Assembly: GCA_016780765.1 (NCBI GenBank)
Contig: JADHLH010000014.1
Location: 1 to 37,805, forward strand
Reading direction: 5' to 3'
Length of the DNA: 37,805 nucleotides
From: Alphaproteobacteria bacterium
Lineage (GTDB): Bacteria > Pseudomonadota > Alphaproteobacteria > Puniceispirillales > Puniceispirillaceae
Positions 25,092 to 34,194 of this stretch are shown in pieces. Both the position numbers and the translations under genes were made by a program. The notes below the pieces were generated by a model. The model saw nothing but the letters and a program-made list of their open reading frames with translations, did no database searches and had not been told where the DNA came from. Positions within the stretch are counted from its first letter, which is position 1, and the number at the start of each line of letters is the position of its first letter.

Positions 25092-26357
25092 CTATGCCCC
25101 GTTTTGGTCAAACCGGCTTGCAGAATAGCCGTCAAGGCTGACATTCGGGCGATCACCGCAGACCAGCTGTGCTGTCAACTCTCCAGACGCAGGCGACATC
25201 ATCAGACCATAATGCGAGTGGCCAAAATTCAGGAACAGTCCCGGTTGTTCGTCAAGCTGGTCAATCATTGGCAGGCTGTCGGGAAACGAGGGTCTGCACC
25301 CCGTCCACAGGGACACATTGCCTGTCTGCAGATCGGGGAAGGCCGCCTTGGCAAGGCGCAGGAATATCTTCTGTCGCCGCTTCGAGGGCGGCGCGTCTGG
25401 CGGCGCGAACTCGGCATGGCCAGCGACGCGCACACCGCCTTCCATGCTGCTGGCGATGAATTTTGCATCCGCGTCCATGACCGAATGATTCAGTTCGATG
25501 CCCGGGTTCGAAAACTCGGCGTGATACCCCCTCTCTGACATCAGGGGAACTTTATGCTTTATATCCGGCAGCAGATCCGCGCTCCAGACACCCAGACACA
25601 TGATGATGCGTTCAGCTTCATGGTCCCCGTCTTCACACTGGACCGTCCAGCCGGTTTCGCTCTTCTGAAGCCGCTTGATATTGGCCTTCACAAATGTGGC
25701 ACCCAGCCTGGCAGCCTTTTCCGCCAGGATAGCTGCCAGCCGGCCCGGCGCACGCACTCTGGCGGTGCCTTTGACCAGCAATCCGGCCTTGAAATCAGCG
25801 CTGACGGCAGGCTCGAGCCGCGACAGTTCATCCTGTCCCAGAACTTCCATATCCGCGCCTTTCTCGGCGCGAATTCTGCAATCAAGTGCGTCCAGTGTCA
25901 GTTTGCTGCCATCGCGATACAGTTGCAGATACATGGTGTCCACAAGCAACCCCTCATGACCCGTGCCAGTCAGATGCTTTGTGAACAAGTCAATTGAGGG
26001 GCCGCAGAGATTGGCCATCGCATCGGATGTAGCGCGGACCCGCTCCTCACTGCTCTGTTGCAGGAAGCGCGCGCCCCAGGGCAGAATTTTCAGGGCATAT
26101 TTTGGGTGCACGGACAGAGGGCGCCCATGGCCCAGCATCAATTTTGGAATATTCCGCCAAATTCCCGGCACCGCCTGCGGGACAAGTGACCATGGCGAGA
26201 CGACCCCCGCATTGCCGTAGGATGTCGCCTGTCCGGGCTCACCCCGATCAATCAGGATGACCGGCACACCGCGCTCCAACAAGGACAGGGCCGTACAAAT
26301 CCCGACTATGCCAGCGCCAAGGATCGTGACAGGAGTCGCTTTGTCAGGCTGCTGCAT
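25092..26357 (-). CDS. FAD-dependent amine/D-amino-acid oxidoreductase (DadA-like)
   Basis: A 421-residue flavoprotein of the DAO family. The N-terminal Rossmann motif ILGAGIVGICTALSLLERGV binds FAD; IDRGEPGQATSYGNAGVVSP is a strong DadA-type signature. The C-terminal FAD-contact segment is SLWTGCRPSFPDSLPMIDQL, then LFLNFGHSHYGLMMSPASGE. DadA enzymes oxidise D-amino acids to keto acids and pass electrons to the respiratory chain; relatives act on sarcosine and other secondary amines. ATG 26357 has GAGAGG upstream. It starts 10 bp after the PuuB-like gene and 150 bp before the ligase gene. The substrate is open. Confidence 0.88.
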   Translation of the reverse strand: MQQPDKATPVTILGAGIVGICTALSLLERGVPVILIDRGEPGQATSYGNAGVVSPWSLVPQAVPGIWRNIPKLMLGHGRPLSVHPKYALKILPWGARFLQQSSEERVRATSDAMANLCGPSIDLFTKHLTGTGHEGLLVDTMYLQLYRDGSKLTLDALDCRIRAEKGADMEVLGQDELSRLEPAVSADFKAGLLVKGTARVRAPGRLAAILAEKAARLGATFVKANIKRLQKSETGWTVQCEDGDHEAERIIMCLGVWSADLLPDIKHKVPLMSERGYHAEFSNPGIELNHSVMDADAKFIASSMEGGVRVAGHAEFAPPDAPPSKRRQKIFLRLAKAAFPDLQTGNVSLWTGCRPSFPDSLPMIDQLDEQPGLFLNFGHSHYGLMMSPASGELTAQLVCGDRPNVSLDGYSASRFDQNGA

Positions 26358-26367
26358 TCACGCCTCT

Positions 26368-27714
26368 CTAGGCCGTCAACCGGTTGTGGGCAGCCGCACG
26401 CCGGATTTGCCAGTGATCACGCAAACGATACCATTGCACAACCGATGGCAAGAACCACGGCTTGCCAAAATACAGCGGGCGGGTTGGAAACTGCAGATTG
26501 TCGAACGCCGTAGCGCCTTGCGGGTCGCCGACCAGCTGTTGCCCGAGACGCATGCCGAGATAGCTCGCCATGCCAATACCAGACCCGCAATACCCCATGG
26601 CGTAGTGAAGCCCCTCATGCTGGCCAAGATGCGCGTGCGTATCGAAGGTAAAAGCAACCTTGCCTGTCCAGGAATGGGTATAGCCGTAATCCGCAAGCTC
26701 AGGAAAAATCCGGCACATGTCATGATGCAGCCTTGGCCCGCTGATCGCGGGGTTTGTCTCGGCCGCCGACACACGGCCACCAAACAGAATCCGGCTGCGG
26801 TCTGGTGACGGGCGGTAATAATAGATCACCTTGCAGGTGTCACTTGCCACACGGTCCGTCGGAAACAAATTGTCCATCAGAGCCTTTGGCAAGGGATCAG
26901 TCGCAATCATATACGTGCCGATGGGAATGACCCGCCGCTGCAACCACGGCACCAGACTGGTTGTGTAGCCGTTTGTTGCGATGACGATCTTTTCAGCCCT
27001 GATGTCACCCGTCGGTGTGGTCACAACAAAGGCCTTGCCTTCGCGCCTGATGTCCAGAGCCGGGCAGTTATCAGTAACCGCAACACCGGTTTTCTTGGCA
27101 AGATCGAGGACGCCGCTATAGTATTTTGCCGGGTCCACTGACGCGTGCTGCTTCAGCACCACACCTCCGAAATATGCATCCGTGCCAATCTCTGCATGCT
27201 GGTCATCGCGGGACACCACCTCGAATGGCACGCCCTCTTCACGGCCAAGCGTCTGGGTGTCTCTGACAAGGGCATCAAAATGCGCAGGCGTATGCGCGGC
27301 GTGAAATCTGCCACACCGCTGGTAGTCACACGCTATACCCTCGGATTCGATGAACGCGCCAATCCATTCGAGCGAGCGATATCCCTCATCACGAATCGCT
27401 TTCGCCCGCTCGGCGCCGTGGCGCTGGGCAAGCGCGGTGCGCGAGGGTTTTATGCTGGGGCTGATCTGGCCGCCATTTCGCGTGCTGCATCCCCAGCCCA
27501 ATTCATGCATGTCGATAATCTGGGTTGACCGACCGCCACGCGCGGCGGCAATGCCGGCATGAAGCCCGGTGTATCCGGCACCGATGACCACTACATCGGC
27601 ATTGTTCATCGGTGTTGTCGCCGTCGGTGTCAGCGCCGCGATGCCGTCATGCCAGTACACATTGCCCGCGCCGGAATTGGCACTGTTCTGTGCCCCTTCA
27701 CCTTGTCTCGACAT
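26368..27714 (-). CDS. FAD-dependent oxidoreductase (PuuB/OrdL-like)
   Basis: A 448-residue flavoprotein. ATG 27714 (MSRQGEGAQ) has GGGGA upstream; an alternative start nine codons earlier lacks one. The N-terminal GNVYWHDGIAAL and the FAD motif VVIGAGYTGLHAGIAAARGG, followed by GWGCSTRNGGQISPSIKP, are typical of gamma-glutamylputrescine oxidase (PuuB)-type enzymes. The C-terminus has YAMGYCGSGIGMASYLGMRL and FPTRPLYFGKPWFLPSVVQW, again family-like. It would oxidise the amine end of a gamma-glutamyl-amine to an aldehyde. It is the first gene of the five-gene operon and is divergent from the Pot-like importer. Confidence 0.9.
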   Translation of the reverse strand: MSRQGEGAQNSANSGAGNVYWHDGIAALTPTATTPMNNADVVVIGAGYTGLHAGIAAARGGRSTQIIDMHELGWGCSTRNGGQISPSIKPSRTALAQRHGAERAKAIRDEGYRSLEWIGAFIESEGIACDYQRCGRFHAAHTPAHFDALVRDTQTLGREEGVPFEVVSRDDQHAEIGTDAYFGGVVLKQHASVDPAKYYSGVLDLAKKTGVAVTDNCPALDIRREGKAFVVTTPTGDIRAEKIVIATNGYTTSLVPWLQRRVIPIGTYMIATDPLPKALMDNLFPTDRVASDTCKVIYYYRPSPDRSRILFGGRVSAAETNPAISGPRLHHDMCRIFPELADYGYTHSWTGKVAFTFDTHAHLGQHEGLHYAMGYCGSGIGMASYLGMRLGQQLVGDPQGATAFDNLQFPTRPLYFGKPWFLPSVVQWYRLRDHWQIRRAAAHNRLTA

Positions 27715-27792
27715 AATTTTCCCCGGTTCACAATGTCTCAAACGCTGACTAGATTAGAAACCCGACATAGCGGTTGTCGTCAAATGAAACCT

Positions 27793-27821
27793 TTGCCACA
27801 GGCAACTTCTGTGTTTACGCT
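27793..27821 (+). promoter_or_regulatory. Possible promoter of the Pot-like importer operon
   Basis: TTGCCA (27793-27798) and TACGCT (27816-27821) are 17 nt apart, 31 nt before the binding-protein ATG and within the 138-bp divergent region. The -10 box matches consensus weakly, so this is tentative. Confidence 0.25.
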
Positions 27822-27852
27822 TAGGCCAATAACGATCAGTCGGGAGGAATTG

Positions 27853-28914
27853 ATGAGATCATTGTTAAAGTTCAAAACAGCCGCAATTGTAGCCGCCGCA
27901 GTCGGCTTTGCGGGTTTTTCAACCGCAAGCATGGCTGAGGACACACTCCGCATCGTGTCCTGGGGCGGTGCTTACCAAAAAGGCCAATCGGTCGGTATTT
28001 TCCAGCCTGCTGCCAAGGCAATGGGTATCACCGTAAAGGAAGATACTTATGGTGGCATTTCTGACGTCAAACTGATGGTCAAATCTGGCGCAGACAAGTT
28101 TGACATTTTCTCCAGCGGCGCTGGTGGATGTGCTTCAGGTGGTGCCGAGGGCATTCTCGAGAAGCTTGACTACTCGGTGATTGATGTCAGCAACCATCTG
28201 CCAGGCATGTATAGTGACTATTGTGCTGGTGCCGATATCTTCTCGGTTGTGGCCGCTTGGAACACCGAAACATATGGTGATAACGGGCCCCGCACATGGG
28301 CCGACTTCTTCGATGTTGAAAAGTTCCCGGGCACGCGTGCCATGCGCGCAAAAGTGGATGCCCAGCTTGAAGCAGCACTGCTTGCCGATGGTGTTCCTAT
28401 GGAAGACATATACCAGGTGCTTGATAGCGAAGAAGGCATTGACCGTGCCCTCGACAAGATCCGGTCAATCAAGCCGCATATCGCCGTATGGTGGACATCA
28501 GGTGCACAGCATGCACAGCTGATGAAAGACGGTGAAGTCGACATGACAACAGGCTGGAACGGCCGTTTTGACGTCGCCAAACTGGATGGTGCGCAGGTGT
28601 CCTATGACTGGAAAACAGGCATCATGGACTGGGAAGGCTATGGCATTCCCAAGGGCGCCAAAAACAAGGATCTGGCGATGAAGTATATCGCCGAGATGAT
28701 GAAGCCAGAATATATGGCTGAATTCGCCAAATACATCACATATGGACCAACCAACAAGAAGGTCTATGAGCTTAACCTGATGGAAGAGTCTCGCGCGCTT
28801 GAGATGCCTTCACATCCGGATAACGCAAAGCATCAGTTGACATTGAGGACAGCATGGTACGCCAAGTGGAGAACCATTGCCGCCGAGAAATACACTGAAA
28901 TGATGACTGAGTAG
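27853..28914 (+). CDS. PotD-like ABC substrate-binding protein
   Basis: A 353-residue periplasmic binding protein (polyamine-binding PotD/PotF class). ATG 27853 is set by GGGAGGA just upstream; the frame is open further left but non-coding in character. The signal peptide MRSLLKFKTAAIVAAAVGFA...ASMA has probable cleavage before EDTLRIVSW. The start of the mature protein, DTLRIVSWGGAYQKGQSVGI, and the conserved WNTETYGDNGPRTWADFFD and MTTGWNGRF segments fit the family. Members bind putrescine, spermidine, GABA, opines or other small amines. The divergent gamma-glutamyl-amine-type operon points to an amine. It is the first gene of a four-gene importer operon. Confidence 0.88.
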   Translation: MRSLLKFKTAAIVAAAVGFAGFSTASMAEDTLRIVSWGGAYQKGQSVGIFQPAAKAMGITVKEDTYGGISDVKLMVKSGADKFDIFSSGAGGCASGGAEGILEKLDYSVIDVSNHLPGMYSDYCAGADIFSVVAAWNTETYGDNGPRTWADFFDVEKFPGTRAMRAKVDAQLEAALLADGVPMEDIYQVLDSEEGIDRALDKIRSIKPHIAVWWTSGAQHAQLMKDGEVDMTTGWNGRFDVAKLDGAQVSYDWKTGIMDWEGYGIPKGAKNKDLAMKYIAEMMKPEYMAEFAKYITYGPTNKKVYELNLMEESRALEMPSHPDNAKHQLTLRTAWYAKWRTIAAEKYTEMMTE

Positions 28915-28927
28915 ATCATCCTGGGTT

Positions 28928-28947
28928 GGAGGGCGGCGACGCCCTCC
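28928..28947 (+). other. Hairpin between PotD-like and PotA-like genes
   Basis: GGAGGGCG and CGCCCTCC are exact complements (8 bp) around GCGA, 13 nt after the binding-protein stop. The T-rich stretch after it (CATCTTTGTTT) is interrupted, so partial termination or message protection fits better than a full stop. Confidence 0.75.
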
Positions 28948-29033
28948 TACATCTTTGTTTCTGAAATTCTTTGGTTTTGAAAATCGTATTTCAGCCGATC
29001 TGTGCCTTTCAATCTATGGCGGTGACGTGATCC

Positions 29034-30128
29034 ATGGCAGACAGTTCACTTAACATTTCGATCAATGATGTGACAAAAACCTACGGCGATTTTCATGCGC
29101 TGAAGGATGTGAGTCTTGAAGTCACCTCAGGGGAATTCCTGACCTTGCTGGGGCCATCCGGGTCCGGCAAGACGACATTGCTTATGGTGCTTGCCGGCTT
29201 TACCAGCCCTGATTACGGCAGCGTCAAATTTGGTGATGAAGAAGTTATTCTGAAGCCGCCTCACCTGCGCGGCATCGGCATGGTGTTCCAGAATTACGCC
29301 CTGTTCCCGCATATGAATGTGGCGGAGAATGTCGGCTATCCGCAAAAGCTGCGCGGTGTCAGCAAGGAAGACACCCGAGAGAGTGTCGATAACGCGCTGG
29401 CCACCGTAAAGCTTGACGGGCTTGGGCATCGCCGCGTTGATGAATTATCCGGCGGTCAGAGACAGCGCGTTGCGCTGGCACGCGCCATCGTCTTCCAGCC
29501 AAAAATTCTGTTGATGGACGAACCGTTGTCAGCTCTCGACAAGAAATTGCGCGAGGAAATGCAGATCGAGCTGCGCCAGCTTCACGACAGTCTGAACATG
29601 ACTACGGTCTATGTGACTCACGACCAGAAAGAAGCGCTGACAATGTCAGACAGGATTGCTGTCATCAATGACGGGCAATTGATGCAGCTGGGCACACCGA
29701 ACGAAATTTACCGCAGGCCGAACAACGCGTTTATTGCGGATTTCATTGGTGAGTCGAGCTCGTTGCCGGCAACCGTCAAGAATGGCATTGCCAGCATCGG
29801 GTCGGCGAAACTCAAAGGCGCGCAAAAACTCGAAAAGGATGGGAATTTTCTGCTGGTTATCCGCCCGGAAAAACTCTTCATCGCCACCAAAAAGTCTCGT
29901 GACGCAAACCATTTTGAAGGCGTGGTAGAGGATTCCATTTTTCAGGGTGAAAGCCAGTTGATGGTCATCAAGCTGGACCCGCAGAACTATGGTGAGCAGT
30001 CGCTTCGCCTGCGGCTGCCAAATGGAAGTGCGCAGGATGACGAACTGCCCGGCATTGGCGAGAAAGTCACCCTTGGTCTGAAAGTTGCCGACAGCTATTT
30101 CGTGGAAGCAGCCAATGGCGGTGCTTGA
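29034..30128 (+). CDS. PotA-like ABC transporter ATPase
   Basis: A 364-residue ATPase of the polyamine/opine importer class. Walker A is GPSGSGKTT (40-48), VFQNYALFPHMNVAENV is the Q-loop, [15 protein letters not shown] is the signature, and ILLMDEPLSALDKKLRE is Walker B. THDQKEALTMSDRIAVIN is the switch. The C-terminal ~110 residues hold the TOBE-type regulatory domain (FIADFIGESSSLPATVK; VIRPEKLFIA), as in PotA/PotG. The 119-bp gap before it holds a hairpin. Its end overlaps the first permease gene by 14 bp. Confidence 0.93.
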   Translation: MADSSLNISINDVTKTYGDFHALKDVSLEVTSGEFLTLLGPSGSGKTTLLMVLAGFTSPDYGSVKFGDEEVILKPPHLRGIGMVFQNYALFPHMNVAENVGYPQKLRGVSKEDTRESVDNALATVKLDGLGHRRVDELSGGQRQRVALARAIVFQPKILLMDEPLSALDKKLREEMQIELRQLHDSLNMTTVYVTHDQKEALTMSDRIAVINDGQLMQLGTPNEIYRRPNNAFIADFIGESSSLPATVKNGIASIGSAKLKGAQKLEKDGNFLLVIRPEKLFIATKKSRDANHFEGVVEDSIFQGESQLMVIKLDPQNYGEQSLRLRLPNGSAQDDELPGIGEKVTLGLKVADSYFVEAANGGA

Positions 30129-31002
30129 TCAGAACCTCAATCAGGCTGCGCTGACACAGCTTGCGCAGCGTGAGCATTACACCTTTTTTGGCCTGACCCT
30201 GCCCTACCTGGTCTTGGTCGGGGCGATGATCATCATCCCGATTGGCTGGCTGTTCTTCCTGTCCTTTATCGGCAGAGACGGGTCATTCTCGTTCGAGAAT
30301 TACGAGCGGATGATCAATTCGAAAGCCTATATCCGCATCTTTCTGACAACTTTCAAGATCAGCATCCTGACTACATTCTTCTGTGCATTGCTTGGCTATC
30401 CGCTGGCTTACTTCATGTCGCAGATTTCCCGGAAATGGGCCAACATCTGCATGATCGGCGTGTTGATCCCGTTCTGGACAAGCCTTCTCGTACGCACCTA
30501 TGCATGGCTTGTTTTGCTTCAGAAAAAGGGGTTGGTGAACAGTGTCGCTGTCGATCTCGGCCTGATCAGCGAACCGATCAAGTTTGTGCACAACACGTCG
30601 GGAACGCTGATTGGCATGGTTCACATCATGCTGCCATTCCTGATCCTGCCCCTTTATGCCAACATGCGCGCGATTGACCCGCATTGTGTCAAAGCGGCCT
30701 CAAGCCTTGGCGCGACGCCGACGCGGGCGTTTTGGACGGTGTTCTTCCCGCTCAGCATCCCGGGCCTGCTTGCCGGCCTGCTGATCGTCTTTGTTCTGTG
30801 CCTTGGTTTCTACGTCACCCCTGCGGTTCTTGGCGGCGGCAAGGTCATCATGGCGGCGATGAAAATCTCCAGCAATATCGAGCTTTATTTCAGCTGGGGC
30901 GCGGCAAGCGCGCTTGGCGTTGTCCTGCTGGTTGTCACCATGCTGATATTGTTCATCGCATCGAAACTGGTCTCGCTGGACCAGTTTGGTCAGCGGAGCT
31001 AG
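30115..31002 (+). CDS. PotB-like ABC transporter permease
   Basis: A 295-residue inner-membrane permease. ATG 30115 (MAVLDQNLNQAALTQLAQRE) with GGAAG upstream is preferred over an earlier in-frame ATG inside the ATPase gene. It has six predicted helices beginning at LTLPYLVLVGAMIIIPIGWL. The segment WTSLLVRTYAWLVLLQKKGL is typical of PotB/PotH. The ATPase-docking loop is IDPHCVKAASSLGATPTRAF, then WTVFFPLSIPG. It ends 3 bp before the PotC-like gene. Confidence 0.92.
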   Translation: MAVLDQNLNQAALTQLAQREHYTFFGLTLPYLVLVGAMIIIPIGWLFFLSFIGRDGSFSFENYERMINSKAYIRIFLTTFKISILTTFFCALLGYPLAYFMSQISRKWANICMIGVLIPFWTSLLVRTYAWLVLLQKKGLVNSVAVDLGLISEPIKFVHNTSGTLIGMVHIMLPFLILPLYANMRAIDPHCVKAASSLGATPTRAFWTVFFPLSIPGLLAGLLIVFVLCLGFYVTPAVLGGGKVIMAAMKISSNIELYFSWGAASALGVVLLVVTMLILFIASKLVSLDQFGQRS

Positions 31003-31005
31003 GTC

Positions 31006-31842
31006 ATGGGATTTCTCGACAAGAATGTCTCTGACACCCAGATCAAGCTGCGCAACCGGCTTTGGCTTTACTTCCTCTCGGCGATCATTCTGTTCCTTCT
31101 GATCGTGCCGTCGCTGGTCGTGATACCAATGTCCTTTTCCAGCAGCCAGTATCTGGAATTCCCGCCAAAGGAGTGGTCGTTCCGGTGGTATGAGAATTAC
31201 TTCTTCTCATGGAAAGTGGAAAATGGATTCAATGACTGGATGGCAGCGACACGCACATCCTTGCTGGTTGCCGTCCTGACCATTTTTGTTGCGACACCGA
31301 TTGGCACGCTGGCGGCCTATGGCCTGACCAACAGCACTTCCCGCCTGCGCGCAGTTCTGTTCCCGATCATGATCTCGCCAATGATGGTGCCGATCATCCT
31401 TGTCGCGATCGGGCTTTTCTATTTCTACGTCCAGTTCAAGATGGTGAACAGCATTCTCGGGCTGGTGCTGGGACATTCACTTGTGGCCATGCCGCTTGTT
31501 CTGATCATCGTCATGTCGGCGCTGAAGAATTATGACATGAACCAGGAAAAGGTGGCCCGCTCGCTTGGTGCCAGCCGGCCCCGCGCCTTTGTCGAGATTA
31601 CCCTGCCGCAAATCAAGTTCTCGCTGATTTCCGCCTCGCTGATCTCGTTTCTTACATCGTTTGACGAGATTATCATCTCGCTCTTTGTGTCGGGTGGTGA
31701 CAATTCAACCATCACTCGCAGCATGTTTCTGACGTTGCGCGACCAGATTGATCCGACGATTGCAGCGATATCGACAATCCTCATCATCATTTCGTCAGGC
31801 CTGTTGATTATCTCGCAATTGCTCAGCAGCAAGAGCAAATAG
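31006..31842 (+). CDS. PotC-like ABC transporter permease
   Basis: A 278-residue inner-membrane permease with six predicted helices. It starts MGFLDKNVSDTQIKLRNRLW, followed by the first helix (LYFLSAIILFLLIVPSLVVI). SFRWYENYFFSW is the periplasmic motif typical of PotC/PotI. The docking loop is YDMNQEKVARSLGASRPRAF, then VEITLPQIKFS. It closes the importer operon. The 80-bp gap after it, towards the convergent acyl-CoA synthetase gene, shows no clear terminator. Confidence 0.92.
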   Translation: MGFLDKNVSDTQIKLRNRLWLYFLSAIILFLLIVPSLVVIPMSFSSSQYLEFPPKEWSFRWYENYFFSWKVENGFNDWMAATRTSLLVAVLTIFVATPIGTLAAYGLTNSTSRLRAVLFPIMISPMMVPIILVAIGLFYFYVQFKMVNSILGLVLGHSLVAMPLVLIIVMSALKNYDMNQEKVARSLGASRPRAFVEITLPQIKFSLISASLISFLTSFDEIIISLFVSGGDNSTITRSMFLTLRDQIDPTIAAISTILIIISSGLLIISQLLSSKSK

Positions 31843-31922
31843 GCCGAAGCGAACAGGCCTTAGCACACAGGCTGTAATTGACAAGTTTGTTGTGACAACT
31901 GCGTGCCGAAACGCCTGTCCGG

Positions 31923-34031
31923 CTAGTCCCGGGGCCCGGGCACCACAAGGCAATCGACGGCACAGGACCCGTCCGCACCGCAGATCATCGGGTTGATGTC
32001 AATTTCAGCGATCGCATCATCAAGCGCGGCGACCATCTGTGAAAAGCGCACCAGCTGCGTGACCACTGCCTCCATATTAGCGGGCGGTTGCCCCCGGTAT
32101 CCGGCAAGCAATTCTGAAATGCGTAATTCACCAAGCAGGTGCCGCGCCTCATCCGCATCAAACGGGGCGCGTGCCGCGACCTTGTCCGCCAGAAATTCGA
32201 TCATCACACCACCGGCAGACACAATCACCACCGGGCCAAAGCCGGGATCATAAATCGCGCCAAGTGAAAGCTCGGTGCCGGATGGCACCATCTCCATGAC
32301 CAGCGCTTGCGGTCCAAGCCGAAGGGCAATGTCCTGATAGGCGGCGCTGGCCGCCACCGCATCAGTGATGTTGAGTCTGACACCGCCAACATCACTTTTA
32401 TGGGCATAGTCCTCGGCGGTCTTAATCACCACCGGGAAATGCATATCTGACAACGCCGCCTCAAGCTCATGCAAGGAGGCGACCCTCGCCATCCCCGGTG
32501 TGACAAGTCCGAAATCAGCGAGCATGGCAAGGCCGTCAGCTTCTGTGACCGGTCCTTTTTCGCCAAGCCGGGATCGCCAGCGCGTGACCATCTGGCCATC
32601 AGGTGACGGCGCGGCTGGTGTGGTGGCGCGTGCCCTTGCATGACGGTCATGACGGTCACGATAGTCCCGATCATTCATCACATGGCGCACGGCAAGCAAT
32701 GCATTGCGTGTCCCGCGCAACAACGGTACGCCGGCCTGGCGCAACCTGATGGCAAGATCACTGTCACCGGCCATCGAATAGTTGGAGGCCAGTGCCAGCG
32801 GCTTGTCGGTCATCTGCGCTGCCTTCATCACGGCCCGGCTATAGCTTTCCGCATATTCATAGCCGTCACGCGGGTTTGACATGAACAGGCCGATGCCAAC
32901 ATTCGGATCATTGACCAGCGCGGCGATCAGGGCGGCAAACCGGTTTTCAAGATCATTATGCGTGCCAAAGGCATCAAGCGGATTTTCAGCCACCAGACCG
33001 GGTTCAAGATGGGCCGCAAGCGCGCTGCAGGTGGCCGGCTCCAGGGCGGCAAATTCAATGACGTAATCCTCGGCGATATCGACGATCAGTTCACGCTCAC
33101 CGCCAGAATCATGAATGGATCCCAACTGGCCGGGGGCTGGTTTGCGCGAGGTGTCAAACAGCGCCAGCGTCGCCGCCATTTCATCCATATCAGCAACCCG
33201 GTGTACGCCATAGGCGCGAAACACCGCCTCATAGACCGCGTCATTGCCGGCGATTGCCCCTGTATGCGACACCGCCATCTGTGCACTCTTCGCTGTCCGA
33301 CCTACTTTCAATATCACCACCGGGATGGCGCGCTGGCGCGCCGCGTCAAGTGCCTGCAGAAATCCTGCCGGATCACGAATTGTTTCAACAAAAAGGCCGA
33401 TAACCCTGGTCTCTGGCTGATGCAGCGCCCAGTCCATATAATCGGCAACTGTGGTGACAAGTTCCATGCCGGTGGAAACCGCAAGCGTGAACCCCAGCCG
33501 CCTGTCGTTATTTGGCAGCGCGCTGAAGGCCGATCCCGATTGCGCAATCCACGCAATGCCGCCCTTTTGCAATCCTGACGGTGAAACAGCACTGGCCACG
33601 CGCAGCCCTGCAGACGGCGTGTAAAAACCCATGCAATTCGCGCCGCAGACCGCCATGCCTGCTTCTGCGGCCTTTGCAGCAATGCGGGCTGACAAATGGG
33701 GGCTGTCATCATCATCCAGATAGCAGGCGGCAAAAATTGTTGCCGCCTTTACGCCAAGCCCGATCGCCTGATCAAGGATGGCCTCAACAAACCGGCTGGC
33801 GACCCCGATTACCACATGGTCAGGCACCTCTGGAAGCGCACCAAGATCGGGGTAGCAAGGCTTGCCAGCAAGCACGGCAAGGCGCGGGTTCACCGGATAG
33901 ATAGTCCCCGTAAAGCCGTCGATCTGGCTCATCGCCAGCATCGCCGCGCCTGTACTGTCTGGCCGGTCTGATGCCCCGACAAAGGCAATCGACCGCGGAC
34001 AAAGAAGGGGACCGAGAGGGTGTTGTGTCAT
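31923..34031 (-). CDS. NDP-forming acyl-CoA synthetase (fused subunits)
   Basis: A 702-residue enzyme of the acetyl-CoA synthetase (ADP-forming) / acyl-CoA ligase family, reversibly joining a carboxylic acid to CoA with NTP. Domains in order: CoA-binding (LCPRSIAFVGASDRPDSTGA, residues ~8-135), succinyl-CoA-ligase-like with the phospho-histidine in VSHTGAIAG (His256), and a C-terminal ATP-grasp domain (~480-700) with FPVVIKTAEDYAHKSDVGGV and AEIDINPMI. The alpha-beta fusion order is common in bacteria. Specificity cannot be read; archaeal relatives use acetate or aryl acids, others pimeloyl or malonate-like acids. It is divergent from an enoyl-CoA hydratase-like gene, so the two may act on one acid (inference). 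Confidence 0.9.
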   Translation of the reverse strand: MTQHPLGPLLCPRSIAFVGASDRPDSTGAAMLAMSQIDGFTGTIYPVNPRLAVLAGKPCYPDLGALPEVPDHVVIGVASRFVEAILDQAIGLGVKAATIFAACYLDDDDSPHLSARIAAKAAEAGMAVCGANCMGFYTPSAGLRVASAVSPSGLQKGGIAWIAQSGSAFSALPNNDRRLGFTLAVSTGMELVTTVADYMDWALHQPETRVIGLFVETIRDPAGFLQALDAARQRAIPVVILKVGRTAKSAQMAVSHTGAIAGNDAVYEAVFRAYGVHRVADMDEMAATLALFDTSRKPAPGQLGSIHDSGGERELIVDIAEDYVIEFAALEPATCSALAAHLEPGLVAENPLDAFGTHNDLENRFAALIAALVNDPNVGIGLFMSNPRDGYEYAESYSRAVMKAAQMTDKPLALASNYSMAGDSDLAIRLRQAGVPLLRGTRNALLAVRHVMNDRDYRDRHDRHARARATTPAAPSPDGQMVTRWRSRLGEKGPVTEADGLAMLADFGLVTPGMARVASLHELEAALSDMHFPVVIKTAEDYAHKSDVGGVRLNITDAVAASAAYQDIALRLGPQALVMEMVPSGTELSLGAIYDPGFGPVVIVSAGGVMIEFLADKVAARAPFDADEARHLLGELRISELLAGYRGQPPANMEAVVTQLVRFSQMVAALDDAIAEIDINPMICGADGSCAVDCLVVPGPRD

Positions 34032-34194
34032 GCCATCGTCACACCAAAAAATTCCACATTACATGAACACCCAAAAAGCAACATTCGTCCAGCGTCCAAT
34101 TGGTGATTTGATCCCGGTGTCCAGAAATTTTCCTTACCCCTGTCCCCAACAGCTTGTTAGCCTTTATGGGCACGCCACGATAAAGGACGGTTCC

